Origin: Heyndrickxia acidicola | Lineage (GTDB): Bacteria > Bacillota > Bacilli > Bacillales > Bacillaceae_C | Direction: 5' to 3' | DNA length: 64,000 bases | Assembly (NCBI RefSeq): GCF_001636425.1 | Contig: NZ_KV440953.1 | Location: 1,872,847 to 1,936,846, forward strand | Shown here: positions 8,944 to 17,184 of the stretch, in pieces | How positions within the stretch are numbered: position 1 is the first letter of the stretch | Layout of the letters: each line of letters starts with the position of its first letter | Notes under the pieces: model-generated | Seen by the model: the letters and a program-made list of their open reading frames with translations, nothing else | Told to the model about the DNA's origin: nothing | The model's database searches: none | Position numbers and translations under genes: made by a program

Positions 8944-9747
8944 TTGAATATTGACCATTTAGCAAATTTTAATTGGACAGGACTTCTTATTAAAGCTGGA
9001 ACCATTGTCCTGCAGATTATTGTGTTGTATATTATTTATCTTATAATTAGAAGCATCGGTACAAAAATAATACATACCATTTTTGTCAGGTATCAGGAAA
9101 GGCAGCATGTATCGGTTGGACGTGCCAAAACCTTGGAGCACCTAGTTAAAAATACATTTTCATATGTTCTTATCTTTTTCTTTTTTGTTACCGCTCTACA
9201 AAGTATTGGCATTGGCGTTACTAGTATATTGGCTGGTGCCGGCATCGTTGGTTTAGCAGTTGGATTTGGTGCTCAGGGATTAGTGAGTGACGTTGTTACA
9301 GGCTTCTTTCTTTTGCTTGAAAAACAAGTAGATGTTGATGACTATATAACAGTTGGTAATTTTAATGGGATTGTTGAGCAAGTAGGATTAAGGACTACTC
9401 AGCTTAGAGATTTTGATGGTACCCTGCATTTTATTCCAAATCGCCAAATAACGAGTTTAAGCAATCACTCTCGTGGAAATATGAGAGCCTTGGTTGATTT
9501 TCCAATTGATTACAATGAAGATTTAGACCAAGCCATCCAATCGATCCAAAATGCCTGCAAAGCAATTGCAAAAGGAGACAAAGCCATTGTGGATGGACCA
9601 CATGTTCTCGGCGTAGAAACAGTTGATAGCTCGAAAGTGGTACTCAGAATCATCGCTAGAACACTAAACGGGGAACAATGGAATGTGGAAAGAAGGCTCA
9701 AAAAGGTAATAAAGGAAGCCCTCGCACAATCAGAGCAGGAAGGGTAA
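8944..9747 (+). CDS. ykuT: Small-conductance mechanosensitive channel
   Basis: MscS-family channel that releases solutes on osmotic downshock. Spans lie near residues 15-40 and 65-90, then the Gly/Ala-rich pore helix (TSILAGAGIVGLAVGFGAQGLVSDVV, near 90-115). The beta domain follows (VDDYITVGNFNGIVEQVGLRTTQLRDFDG). I chose the TTG at 8944: AAAGGATG lies eight bases upstream and the protein is then 267 residues, the length I recall for B. subtilis YkuT. An ATG at 8935 has no room for a binding site. Confidence 0.9.
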   Translation: MNIDHLANFNWTGLLIKAGTIVLQIIVLYIIYLIIRSIGTKIIHTIFVRYQERQHVSVGRAKTLEHLVKNTFSYVLIFFFFVTALQSIGIGVTSILAGAGIVGLAVGFGAQGLVSDVVTGFFLLLEKQVDVDDYITVGNFNGIVEQVGLRTTQLRDFDGTLHFIPNRQITSLSNHSRGNMRALVDFPIDYNEDLDQAIQSIQNACKAIAKGDKAIVDGPHVLGVETVDSSKVVLRIIARTLNGEQWNVERRLKKVIKEALAQSEQEG

Positions 9748-9750
9748 AAG

Positions 9751-9818
9751 AAAAGCGCAAGCGCCTTGCTCATCGGTGTACGGATTCCGTAGTCCCCGAC
9801 AGATATAAAGGAAATACA
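9751..9818 (+). repeat. R1 dispersed repeat, left part
   Basis: AAAAGCGCAAGCGCCTT with GTGTACGGATTCCGTAG and ATATAAAGGAAAT, collinear with the left half of the copy at 1171. The right half is missing. Confidence 0.5.
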
Positions 9819-9848
9819 GTGAGCATTATTTCTTATCCTTTTAAGAAA

Positions 9849-9889
9849 GTTTGGCCAGGCGTTAATGATGCCTGGCCAAACTTTTTTTT
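9849..9889 (+). terminator. ykuT terminator
   Basis: Perfect 12-bp stem GTTTGGCCAGGC / GCCTGGCCAAAC with a nine-base loop and eight T residues. Confidence 0.9.
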
Positions 9890-9891
9890 AA

Positions 9892-9976
9892 GCTTTATTA
9901 AAAGACTCTGTTGTTATTCAGTTCATTTTCAACAGAGTTGAATAACGAGCAAAGCTTAGCAAATAAACTTAACAGG
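9892..9976. repeat. R3 mobile-element-like repeat, diverged short copy
   Basis: Contains GACTCTGTTGTTATTCA and TGAATAACGAGCA around a short core. The outer stem is GTTATTCA / TGAATAAC, whereas other copies have GTTTTTTAGC / GCTAAAAAAC. Both arms changed together. The ends are degraded. Confidence 0.55.
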
Positions 9977-9981
9977 ACGGT

Positions 9982-11103
9982 TTATAAAGTTTGAAAATAA
10001 TCGGTTAAAACAGATATGGCAAATTCTATTGCCTTCTCATCCGGCTGCAGTTTAGCGTGGTGAAGTCCAAAAGGTGATTGAACCCCAAGCCAAAACATAA
10101 AACCCGGAATTTCCTTAAGCATATATCCAAAATCTTCTCCTGTCATGGCTTCCTTGCATATAATTAAGCTTTCTTTTTGATTTTTTTCAAGATACTCGAT
10201 AAAATGGGCAGTTCTTTCTGGATCATTGTAAACCTGATGGTACATTGAGCCGTAGTCTATATCGGCTTCACATTCAAATGCCGCTTCTATCCCTTTCACA
10301 CAGGCTTCAATTCTCTTTTTGACAGTTGACATTGCTTCTGCAGAAAGTGTCCTTATTGTGCCTTCCAATCTTGCATTTTCCGCAATAATGTTCTGGACAG
10401 TTCCTCCAGTTATTTTCCCAACTGTTATGACAGCACTATCAAGAGGGTCTACGTTCCTTGAGACAATCGACTGCAGCTGCGTAACGAGATATGCTGATGC
10501 AACCACCATATCCTTTGTATGATGCGGATATGCAGCATGGCCTCCTTTGCCTTTTAGATCAATAAATAATTCCGAGGTATTAGCAAATAAAAGACCTTCT
10601 TTAACTGCTATTGTTCCCAATGGATACTCAGGAGCGATATGAAGGGCGAAAATGATATCCGGCCTCCACTCCTTCATCATTTCGCTCTCAAGCATAGGAG
10701 CAGCACCGCCTGGCCCTTCCTCTGCAGGCTGAAAAATGAACAATAGATCATCCTTCAACGGCTTTTTAACAAATGCGGTTAATACCCCTAGCGCAATGCT
10801 CATATGTACATCGTGGCCGCAGGCATGCATTTGTCCGGGGTGTTCAGACTTAAATGGCAGTCCTGTTTGCTCCTCAATAGGGAGTCCATCGATATCCGCC
10901 CTCCAACCAATAAGTTTCTCTGGTGCAGTTCCATGAACTTTTACAAACAGGCCCGTTTTCCATTTCCTAATTTCAACACGTTCTTTGGAAAGGCCTGACA
11001 AGTAGTTTAAAAGAAAGGCTTGTGTTTTAAACTCTTGATATCCAAGCTCAGGAATTTTATGCAGATCTCTTCTAATTTGAACAAACCGATTTACTTCTTC
11101 CAA
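9982..11103 (-). CDS. dapL: N-acetyldiaminopimelate deacetylase
   Basis: An M20-family amidohydrolase (YkuR) that removes acetate from N-acetyl-LL-diaminopimelate in the acetyl branch of the lysine/peptidoglycan pathway. Metal-site motifs are [14 protein letters not shown] (near 93), EEGPGGA (near 128) and the late [10 protein letters not shown]. The lid domain lies between about 170 and 285. An ATG at 11118 has no upstream binding site; its own codons supply GGGGGG seven bases before a TTG at 11103. I therefore prefer the TTG, giving 373 residues. It is the second gene after dapH. Confidence 0.92.
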   Translation of the reverse strand: MEEVNRFVQIRRDLHKIPELGYQEFKTQAFLLNYLSGLSKERVEIRKWKTGLFVKVHGTAPEKLIGWRADIDGLPIEEQTGLPFKSEHPGQMHACGHDVHMSIALGVLTAFVKKPLKDDLLFIFQPAEEGPGGAAPMLESEMMKEWRPDIIFALHIAPEYPLGTIAVKEGLLFANTSELFIDLKGKGGHAAYPHHTKDMVVASAYLVTQLQSIVSRNVDPLDSAVITVGKITGGTVQNIIAENARLEGTIRTLSAEAMSTVKKRIEACVKGIEAAFECEADIDYGSMYHQVYNDPERTAHFIEYLEKNQKESLIICKEAMTGEDFGYMLKEIPGFMFWLGVQSPFGLHHAKLQPDEKAIEFAISVLTDYFQTL

Positions 11104-11205
11104 CTGTTTTCCCCCCATAAATAATAGTAAAGGCCCTGGCCAGAAGCTTCATAAAGCTTCCAGACCATGACCTTTAATCATTTGTGCCTTAGCAGGCCCC
11201 TGCTA

Positions 11206-11916
11206 TTATAATTTTCTAAGCTCTTGTTTAATTTCTACTTTTGACTTTGTTTTTTCATCAATATCTTTTATTTTTCTAGCAGGTGTTCCTGCCACTACGG
11301 TATTCGGTTCTACATCGCTTACTACTATTGCGCCTGCCGCTACTACTGCACCTTTTCCAACTCTAACACCTTCAAGAATGACAGCGTTCGCTCCAACAAG
11401 AACGTCATCTTCAATGATGACAGGCTGAGCGGATGGCGGCTCAATTACTCCTGCCAGAACAGCACCAGCACCAATATGGCAGTTCTTTCCTACTGTAGCA
11501 CGGCCGCCTAATACGGCATTCATATCAATCATCGTTCCGTCACCAATTACGGAACCGATATTGATTGAGGCACCCATCATGATGACAACATTATTGCCAA
11601 TTTCGACTTGATCGCGAATAATGGCACCAGGCTCAATTCTGGCATTAATATTCTTCAGATCCAAGGTTGGAATGGCTGAATTTCTTCTGTCATTTTCCAC
11701 CACATAATCTTCGATAGTTTCCTTATGTACTTCTAATGCATTTGATATTTCTGCCCATTCACCAAAAAGAACACCTGTGGAGCCATTTATAAAGGCTTTT
11801 GTTTCTTTGCCAAAATCGATGCCTTCCAGTTGCCCTTTTACATAAACCTTTACAGGGGTCATTTTTTTGCTATTTGATATAAAAGCGATGATTTCATTTG
11901 CATCCATCATTTTCAT
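11206..11916 (-). CDS. dapH: Tetrahydrodipicolinate N-acetyltransferase
   Basis: A 236-residue left-handed beta-helix acetyltransferase (YkuQ) that acetylates tetrahydrodipicolinate, the first step of the acetyl branch towards meso-diaminopimelate. Hexapeptide repeats run from about residue 90 to 200 ([19 protein letters not shown], then [15 protein letters not shown] and [15 protein letters not shown]). An AGGAGG site precedes the ATG. About 100 bases separate it from dapL. That gap holds a GAAGCTT/AAGCTTC hairpin without a T tail, so the two are probably one operon. Confidence 0.95.
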   Translation of the reverse strand: MKMMDANEIIAFISNSKKMTPVKVYVKGQLEGIDFGKETKAFINGSTGVLFGEWAEISNALEVHKETIEDYVVENDRRNSAIPTLDLKNINARIEPGAIIRDQVEIGNNVVIMMGASINIGSVIGDGTMIDMNAVLGGRATVGKNCHIGAGAVLAGVIEPPSAQPVIIEDDVLVGANAVILEGVRVGKGAVVAAGAIVVSDVEPNTVVAGTPARKIKDIDEKTKSKVEIKQELRKL

Positions 11917-12035
11917 TATTATTCCTCCTAAGTGACTTTACTTTTACCCTATACTTAAGCATAAAGCAGTCTAATTTTCGTACACCTGAAAAATACTTTA
12001 GCAAACATGTCGAAACAGTACAAGTTAAATTACCT

Positions 12036-12923
12036 TTAAAATGTATGGGGTTGTGTTTCAAGGAATTCATTAACAACCTCTAAAAACGCCTGTACCTGTT
12101 TCAATTGAAACGCAGACTCATAACCAAGCAGCCACGTATCCCTCTTCAGCCTTTGTTCATGATCGCCTTGCAGCGGAATTTTATGAAGATCCTTTTCTGC
12201 CCCATTCAATGTGATTGCAGGCAGAATTGCATAGCCAATTCCATTAAAGGTCATTTGTTTACAGGTCTCAATTTGATCCACCACAATGGTCCTTTTTGGG
12301 GAAGTTTGGAATTCCCTGTGCCACCAATCCAAAATTTCCTGGTAATAATTCGAATCACTTTTAAATTGAATAAAAGGACGGTCTGTTTTCAACACATCTT
12401 CAATATGACGTATTTCTTTATCTACTAAATATAATGTATCCTCAAACAAGTGAACTTTTGGTCCTTTCCAGTCCGTTGACCCTCTTATAATTCCAATATG
12501 TACTTCATCATCGTATAAGGATTTAAGGATTTCACTGCTCCATCCAGTAATAAGGGAAATTTTTGCTTGAGGATATTTATTTACAAATTGCTTAAGTACC
12601 TGTGGCAGCCAGTTTTGTCCCACAATAGAAGCACAAGCAATTTTCAAGGTACCATGAACCTTTGAGTCGAGAGCCTGTATTTCCTCTTTCACTCTCTCAC
12701 CCATTTCCAGAACATCATTCGCATAACGGATTACCAGTTCTCCTGAGGGGGTCAGGGTGAGCCCCTTTTGAGTGCGGATAAACAATTTGGTGTCCCATTG
12801 TTTTTCGAGGTTTTGCAGGCGTTGTGAAAGTGCGGGCTGCGAAACAAAAAGCCTTTCAGCAGCTTTGCGCATATTCATTTCCTGTGCTAAGACTGATAAT
12901 AAATGAAAGTCAGAAAACGACAT
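12036..12923 (-). CDS. ccpC: LysR-type regulator, CcpC-like
   Basis: A 295-residue LysR-family protein: an N-terminal winged helix (MNMRKAAERLFVSQPALSQRLQNLE, residues 16-40) and a periplasmic-binding-like effector domain (about 90-290). It matches CcpC, the citrate-responsive repressor of citB and citZ. The identity rests on overall resemblance and position next to darB and dapH, where B. subtilis ccpC (ykuM) lies. No citrate-cycle gene is in the window. Confidence 0.8.
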   Translation of the reverse strand: MSFSDFHLLSVLAQEMNMRKAAERLFVSQPALSQRLQNLEKQWDTKLFIRTQKGLTLTPSGELVIRYANDVLEMGERVKEEIQALDSKVHGTLKIACASIVGQNWLPQVLKQFVNKYPQAKISLITGWSSEILKSLYDDEVHIGIIRGSTDWKGPKVHLFEDTLYLVDKEIRHIEDVLKTDRPFIQFKSDSNYYQEILDWWHREFQTSPKRTIVVDQIETCKQMTFNGIGYAILPAITLNGAEKDLHKIPLQGDHEQRLKRDTWLLGYESAFQLKQVQAFLEVVNEFLETQPHTF

Positions 12924-12980
12924 ATTGAATACCTTACCTCATAAGATTTTCTTATATTATATAGTAATTTTTCACAACTT

Positions 12981-14492
12981 TCATTTATTCTTTTTAACTT
13001 GAGCATTTTTTGGAAGAAAAAATATAAACACCAAACTTACAGCAGCAAATAAGAAAACAACCCAATAGACTGTATGCAGCGAGGCGGTTAATGCATCCTG
13101 AATTATTCTTCTCACTGCTGGAGCAAGCTTGTCCCGTTCCTGCTGATTAAGAAGAGAATTTGTTGAGTTTAAAGTCAGTATATGTCCTGTCTGATCTCTT
13201 TTCCCGTTTAAAAAAACAGCAATGCGGCTATTAAGAATTCCACCCAGCAATGCAGCCCCTAAAGTATTTCCCAGATTTCTCATAAACATATTAGCTGCGG
13301 TAGCTATGCCGCGTTGTTCCCAATTTACACTTCCCTGTATCGACACAATAAATGCTGTTGATGTCATGCCCATCCCTACTCCTAATAAAAAGGAAGCTGC
13401 TGCTGCCCATATCGGACCGAAACCAGGCTGCATGGACACAAATAAGCATCCAGAAACCATAAATGCAAAAGCACCGATGAAGGCTGTTGTCCTTAAGCCG
13501 ATTTTATATAGAAGCCTTCCGGAGATTGCTGAAGAAACCGGCCAGCCAATGGACATAGCCGTTAAGGTAAATCCTGCTACAGTTGCGTTTTTCTCCATTA
13601 CTCCTTGCACAAAAGAAGGCAAATAGGTTGTAATTCCAATCATCATAATGCCAGCAGTGAAGGAAACCATATTGGCAATCCATATTGGCCTATGCCTCCA
13701 TATTCCAAAAGGCATCATTGGATCGTCTGCACGTTTTTCTTGGTAAATAAAAAGGACAAACAATAGAATGGAACCTAATAAAAAGCTGAACGTTTTCATT
13801 GAACGCCATTTCCAATGAGACCCCGCTTCTACAAGAACAACCATTAATACAGAAAGGGCAGCCATAATGAGGATTGCTCCCCAATAATCAATTTTTGTTT
13901 TCACAGACTGGCGGGACTCTCGATGAAAAAGCAAAAGTCCTGCTACTGAGAGCAGTCCCAATGGAATGTTAATCCAAAAAACTAATCGCCAGCTCGCAAA
14001 TTGCACAAGCAGCCCTCCTGCTGCAGGTCCTGCGATAGCTGAAATTCCCCAAACGCTCGATAAATAGCCTTGAACTTTCGCTCTTTCTTCATTCGAATAT
14101 ATATCTCCCACGATTGTACTAGCTACCGGCATAATGGCTCCTGCCCCGAATCCTTGTATAAATCTAAATACAATTAATTGATGGATATTGTCAGCCAATC
14201 CACAAAGGGTGGACCCGATCAAAAAAATTAGAATCCCAAAAATCAATACTGGCTTCCGTCCGAGTAAATCAGCCAATTTCCCATAAATAAGAACGGTTAC
14301 AGTATTCATAAGTAAATAGGCTGAGAAAACCCAGCTATATAAGGAAAAGCCGCCTAAATCATTAACGATGGAGGGCATGGCCGTCGCAATAATTGTTCCT
14401 TCAATTGCACCCATAAATTGAGCGAGCATAATAGATACTAATATATATATGCGCTTTGAACGGTTACCCTGCATTGTTTCAGTTTGGCTCAT
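12981..14492 (-). CDS. DHA2-family MFS drug exporter
   Basis: A 503-residue, 14-span major facilitator of the EmrB/QacA type. Proton-coupled antiport motif A is GKLADLLGRKP (near residue 72), and motif C in the fifth span is SAIAGPAAGGLLV (near 150). These proteins expel lipophilic drugs or dyes. A strong AGGAGA site precedes the start. It sits between ccpC and darB and has no adjoining dedicated regulator. Substrate unknown. Confidence 0.88.
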   Translation of the reverse strand: MSQTETMQGNRSKRIYILVSIMLAQFMGAIEGTIIATAMPSIVNDLGGFSLYSWVFSAYLLMNTVTVLIYGKLADLLGRKPVLIFGILIFLIGSTLCGLADNIHQLIVFRFIQGFGAGAIMPVASTIVGDIYSNEERAKVQGYLSSVWGISAIAGPAAGGLLVQFASWRLVFWINIPLGLLSVAGLLLFHRESRQSVKTKIDYWGAILIMAALSVLMVVLVEAGSHWKWRSMKTFSFLLGSILLFVLFIYQEKRADDPMMPFGIWRHRPIWIANMVSFTAGIMMIGITTYLPSFVQGVMEKNATVAGFTLTAMSIGWPVSSAISGRLLYKIGLRTTAFIGAFAFMVSGCLFVSMQPGFGPIWAAAASFLLGVGMGMTSTAFIVSIQGSVNWEQRGIATAANMFMRNLGNTLGAALLGGILNSRIAVFLNGKRDQTGHILTLNSTNSLLNQQERDKLAPAVRRIIQDALTASLHTVYWVVFLFAAVSLVFIFFLPKNAQVKKNK

Positions 14493-14579
14493 AATTCTTC
14501 TCCTATATTGTAATACACCCTGGGATTACTTTCTTTAAGGCTTGCTTAAGCATATCCTGCTTACTTCATAAAAGAATGC

Positions 14580-14600
14580 GGCTCCCAAATGGGAGCCTCT
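14580..14600 (-). terminator. darB terminator, weak
   Basis: Stem GGCTCCC / GGGAGCC with loop AAAT, followed on the minus strand by GCATTCTTTT. Confidence 0.5.
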
Positions 14601-15047
14601 TTAAAAATGATTTAATTTATGAACATGCTCGTTCAGTTTTTTCAAAAGCATTCTTCTGGTAAAAATCCCAGCAAATAAACCTGAGTCATCCTCGACACAT
14701 AAAAAAGGATGATCTACTAAAAGGCCCAGTGCTTTTTCAAATTGGTCGTCAATATGTAAACGTGGAATTTCCCTCGTCATCACACTTTCTACTTTAATAT
14801 CACTTAATTTTTCAAATTCTATACGTTCCAACCCTAATATGGCTTCGGTAATACCGGAGGAACTAATCAGTCCATGCAGGGTAAATTTCGCATCCAATAC
14901 AGGAATGGCCGAATAGCCGCTTTTGGTTAAAACTAAAAGGGCGTGCTCAAGATTATTGCCCAATTGTACATGCGCAACTTTCTCAGATTCAATCATAAAA
15001 TGACTGATTTTTGGCTCTAAAAAATCCTTGCTTTGTAAGGAAATCAT
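14601..15047 (-). CDS. darB: CBS-pair c-di-AMP-binding protein, DarB/CbpB-like
   Basis: A 148-residue protein made of two CBS repeats (about 15-70 and 85-140). The motifs NLEHALLVLTKSGYSAIPVLDAKFTLHGLISS and VESVMTREIPRLHIDD are recognisable. In B. subtilis this protein (YkuL, renamed DarB; CbpB in Listeria) binds c-di-AMP and, when free of it, stimulates the (p)ppGpp synthetase Rel and pyruvate carboxylase. Identification is by family resemblance and by position beside ccpC. AGGAG precedes the start. Confidence 0.85.
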   Translation of the reverse strand: MISLQSKDFLEPKISHFMIESEKVAHVQLGNNLEHALLVLTKSGYSAIPVLDAKFTLHGLISSSGITEAILGLERIEFEKLSDIKVESVMTREIPRLHIDDQFEKALGLLVDHPFLCVEDDSGLFAGIFTRRMLLKKLNEHVHKLNHF

Positions 15048-15105
15048 TCGAAAACTCCTCTTTGTTATTGGCTCTGTGAAAGCTTAATATTGATATTGAC
15101 CCGTT

Positions 15106-15220
15106 GGTGATTGCAACGGAGGGCGCAAGACTCCTGCTTAAAATAGCGGGTTAACGGAGAGACTTTTCAACCGCAAAACGCAGGGAAACGAGCACCTGGG
15201 TGGGAAATCAACAGGCATGA
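15106..15220 (-). repeat. R2 dispersed repeat, diverged
   Basis: Begins GTGATTGCAACGGAGGGC, has AAGACTCCTGC, and ends GGGAAATCAACAGGCATG, the terminal pattern of R2. The middle is diverged. Confidence 0.5.
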
Positions 15221-15287
15221 CTACCAGAGCCTTGTAATTAAATATTCCCTAGAATATTTTAGCACAGAACAAAAGGATAGGAAGGAG

Positions 15288-15422
15288 TTACCTGCGGTTT
15301 TCAAAATAATTTCTTATTTGATTTTTCAATTCAATTATTTCCTTTTTTGTACTTATTAATTCAGCTGCCATTATCAGCATTAAAAGCAAATGAATTCCAA
15401 GAAGTATATATATATAAATCAT
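15288..15422 (-). CDS. Small single-span membrane protein, 44 residues
   Basis: A reading frame with a strong AGGAGG site nine bases before its ATG. The first ATG downstream of the site, four bases earlier, meets a stop after two codons. The product starts MIYIYILLGIHLLLMLIMAA, one membrane helix over residues 2-22, then a charged amphipathic tail (STKKEIIELKNQIRNYF, ending NRR). It lies between darB and ykuJ. I do not recognise the family; it is not AbbA, which sits in this interval in B. subtilis. Confidence 0.55.
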   Translation of the reverse strand: MIYIYILLGIHLLLMLIMAAELISTKKEIIELKNQIRNYFENRR

Positions 15423-15537
15423 TCCATTTTTCCTCCTTTTCCTTCCTATTATCAATAAATGCAAAAGTATTATTTATAACCATTATACATACCATTATAG
15501 AGCATAGCTTTTTTATGATTATAAACGGTCTTTGAGA

Positions 15538-15655
15538 AAGGCTCTTTTCGTAAACTTCATTGCTATTTGACAAAAAAATGATTAATAGTTCAGGGTCAGT
15601 ATTAAAACTTGCGAATAGTTTATGAAAAGATGCCATGAAGACAGACTATATTCGG
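15538..15655 (-). repeat. R4 mobile-element-like repeat, truncated
   Basis: Starts AAGGCTCTTTTCGTAAAC and continues with the reverse complement of the interior seen at 27138 (AAAACTTG, GATGCCATGAAGACAGAC). It decays before the second end is reached. Confidence 0.6.
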
Positions 15656-15720
15656 AATGATCAATGTTATTCAATTATACTTCGAGCTTTAACTGAGACA
15701 ATGGTTGTGCTCTGGTTTTC

Positions 15721-15854
15721 CGCTGGTTGATTTGCGCTTTTAGGGACTCGCTTTCCGCGGGGCGGCCTGGAGCCTCATCATTGCACGCTCCTGCGGGGTC
15801 GTCTCCCCGTTCCCACTTTTCTAAGCAGCAGTCTCGTGCCTCCAGCTCCATTCA
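15721..15854 (+). repeat. R2 dispersed repeat
   Basis: TGGTTGATTTGCGC, then CTCGCTTTCCGCGGGGCGG, CTCCTGCGGGGTC and GTCTCGTGCC, the hallmark order of R2. Confidence 0.65.
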
Positions 15855-15927
15855 TAATAAGCAGTGTAAAATACATTGAGCTTTAACAGATCCTATGAAA
15901 TAAAAATTTTATACTTTATCCAAAAAA

Positions 15928-15960
15928 ATAAAGGTGTGACTAAAAAGTCATCACCTTTGC
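15928..15960 (-). terminator. ykuJ terminator
   Basis: Minus-strand stem AAAGGTG.GACT / AGTC.CACCTTT followed by ATTTTTTT. Confidence 0.8.
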
Positions 15961-15982
15961 ATGAAAAAATAATTATGAAAGT

Positions 15983-16234
15983 TTATTCCTGATTGGCTTC
16001 CTGAACCAGATCAAAGATTTCAATGGATGTTATGTCAAGGTCATCAAATTGATACTTGTTTGTTTTCTTATCGTCATCGTATACTTCCAGTTCAAAAGTA
16101 TCTGTCGCAGGAAAATATTTCACCTGGCATAATGTTTTCCCATTTACCTCAAAACGGCGCTGTTGTACTTCACCGCTGTCTTTCGCTTCCTGCATGGTTT
16201 TTAATCTTTGGATAATCCCTAATAGTTGAGACAT
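15983..16234 (-). CDS. ykuJ: DUF1797 protein, YkuJ-like
   Basis: An 83-residue acidic protein that I recognise as YkuJ (DUF1797), small and of unknown function. The conserved stretch GKTLCQVKYFPATDTFELEVYDD forms a predicted beta-rich core at residues 30-53. It has no membrane span or signal. AAAGGAG precedes the start. In B. subtilis ykuJ precedes ykuK; no ykuK is seen here. Confidence 0.85.
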   Translation of the reverse strand: MSQLLGIIQRLKTMQEAKDSGEVQQRRFEVNGKTLCQVKYFPATDTFELEVYDDDKKTNKYQFDDLDITSIEIFDLVQEANQE

Positions 16235-16607
16235 ATCTATACTCCTTTCAAATAATCAAACAGCATTTATACATGCTGTTTGAAATCATGGCATCTTCTA
16301 AAATGATGATTTTTCATCTTTTAATGATGAATACTCCCACAAGGAATTTTACAGCAAATTTCGATGTTGTGAAAGGCTATTAAGGTTTTTTTTATTATTC
16401 AGCGTGTAAAATTTTATTATTTTCGTTTAAGAAGTCCCTCCAAGCGATATTTGTCTGATATTATCATTCCCTAACATTTCTTTTTCACGCAAAAAGAAAG
16501 TTCAAAAACAAATATTTCTGAAAAAAAGTGCATAAAATCAAGAAATCCTTCACTTATTAATCTATAAGATGGAGATATTTTAAGGTTGGAATGAATGTGT
16601 TTTATTA
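16235..16607. other. Gene-free divergent spacer, ykuJ / tatA
   Basis: AT-rich. Holds a hairpin AAACAGCAT / ATGCTGTTT (about 16258-16282) just upstream of ykuJ and a TGATATTATCA palindrome near 16454. No gene seen. Confidence 0.35.
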
Positions 16608-16636
16608 TTGAATATTCTAATAAATAGGGTTATAGT
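16608..16636 (+). promoter_or_regulatory. tatA promoter, SigA-like
   Basis: TTGAAT (16608-16613), 17-bp spacer, TATAGT (16631-16636), about 90 bases before the chosen tatA start. Confidence 0.6.
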
Positions 16637-16727
16637 AAAGTTAATAAATTCTATATTTTAGATGATTGAGGAAACCCAATTTCTACAAGTTCATTATACT
16701 ATTTTTTCACGGAGAGGAGAAATACAT

Positions 16728-16907
16728 ATGGAATTTGGAGTCGGGAAGATCATTTTACTTCTTATTGTAGCGTTATTAGTATTCGGGCCTAAAAAGCTCC
16801 CAGCCATCGGAAAAGCCGCCGGGCAGGCACTGGGAGAATTTAAAAAGGGATTAAACAACCTAGGGAAAGAATCAGAAACCGAGATTGATCCAGACGAAAA
16901 AAAATAA
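16728..16907 (+). CDS. tatA: Twin-arginine translocase subunit TatA
   Basis: A 59-residue TatA/TatE protein: a short N-terminal membrane helix (FGVGKIILLLIVALLVFG), the FGPKKLP hinge, and an amphipathic helix (AIGKAAGQALGEFKKGLNNL) ending in an acidic tail. TatA oligomers form the pore for folded twin-arginine substrates. The ATG at 16728 has GGAGAGGAGA directly upstream; earlier in-frame starts would add residues that do not fit the family. No tatC lies in the window, so it is an orphan like B. subtilis tatAc. Monocistronic with its own terminator. Confidence 0.93.
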   Translation: MEFGVGKIILLLIVALLVFGPKKLPAIGKAAGQALGEFKKGLNNLGKESETEIDPDEKK

Positions 16908-16962
16908 AAAAGGCTCCCAAAACTTTCAATGGTTTCCCATCCTATGGGGGCCTTTTTTATTT
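16908..16962 (+). terminator. tatA terminator
   Basis: AAAAAAGGCTCCC pairs with GGGGGCCTTTTTT across a loop of about 25 bases. Confidence 0.75.
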
Positions 16963-17078
16963 AGCGGTCTTTCCGTAAAAGATATGTTTACGAAAAGATT
17001 TATTTAGGAAGACAATTTATCGATATATCCATTGCTTCTAAAATTGTAATCTATTTTAAAATAGCAGCTTCTTTTTTA

Positions 17079-17183
17079 AAGGCTCTGTTAAAGGATACTG
17101 TTGTTTTTTAGCTCAATTCTTTCTTTACTGTAAAATGAGCTAAAAAACGAGCAGTTATCAACATTGAAATTCAACACAGCCTT
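17079..17183. mobile_element. R3 short element with 4-bp target duplication
   Basis: A 105-bp element from AAGGCTCTGTTAAAGG to CAACACAGCCTT, flanked on both sides by ttta (17075-17078 and 17084-17087 in the form left ttta / right ttta after CCTT). The core keeps the outer stem GTTTTTTAGCTCA / TGAGCTAAAAAAC. Between the arms is TTCTTTCTTTACTGTAA, a relic of the long hairpin in the full copies, so it is an internal-deletion derivative. The right-hand ttta contains the fadH stop codon. Confidence 0.75.
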
Positions 17184-17184
17184 T

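Noticed and set aside
11120-11205. Terminator between dapH and dapL
   Set aside because: The GAAGCTT/AAGCTTC hairpin has no T tract, so it does not look like an intrinsic terminator.
15361-15636. Minus-strand 91-residue frame
   Set aside because: Made largely of R4 repeat sequence; a frame at 62288-62500 encodes the same FNT-PEL stretch for the same reason. The 15288-15422 frame is in a better context.
16450-16468. TGATATTATCA palindrome as a Fur or other operator
   Set aside because: Too short for the 7-1-7 Fur pattern and not placed at a recognisable promoter.
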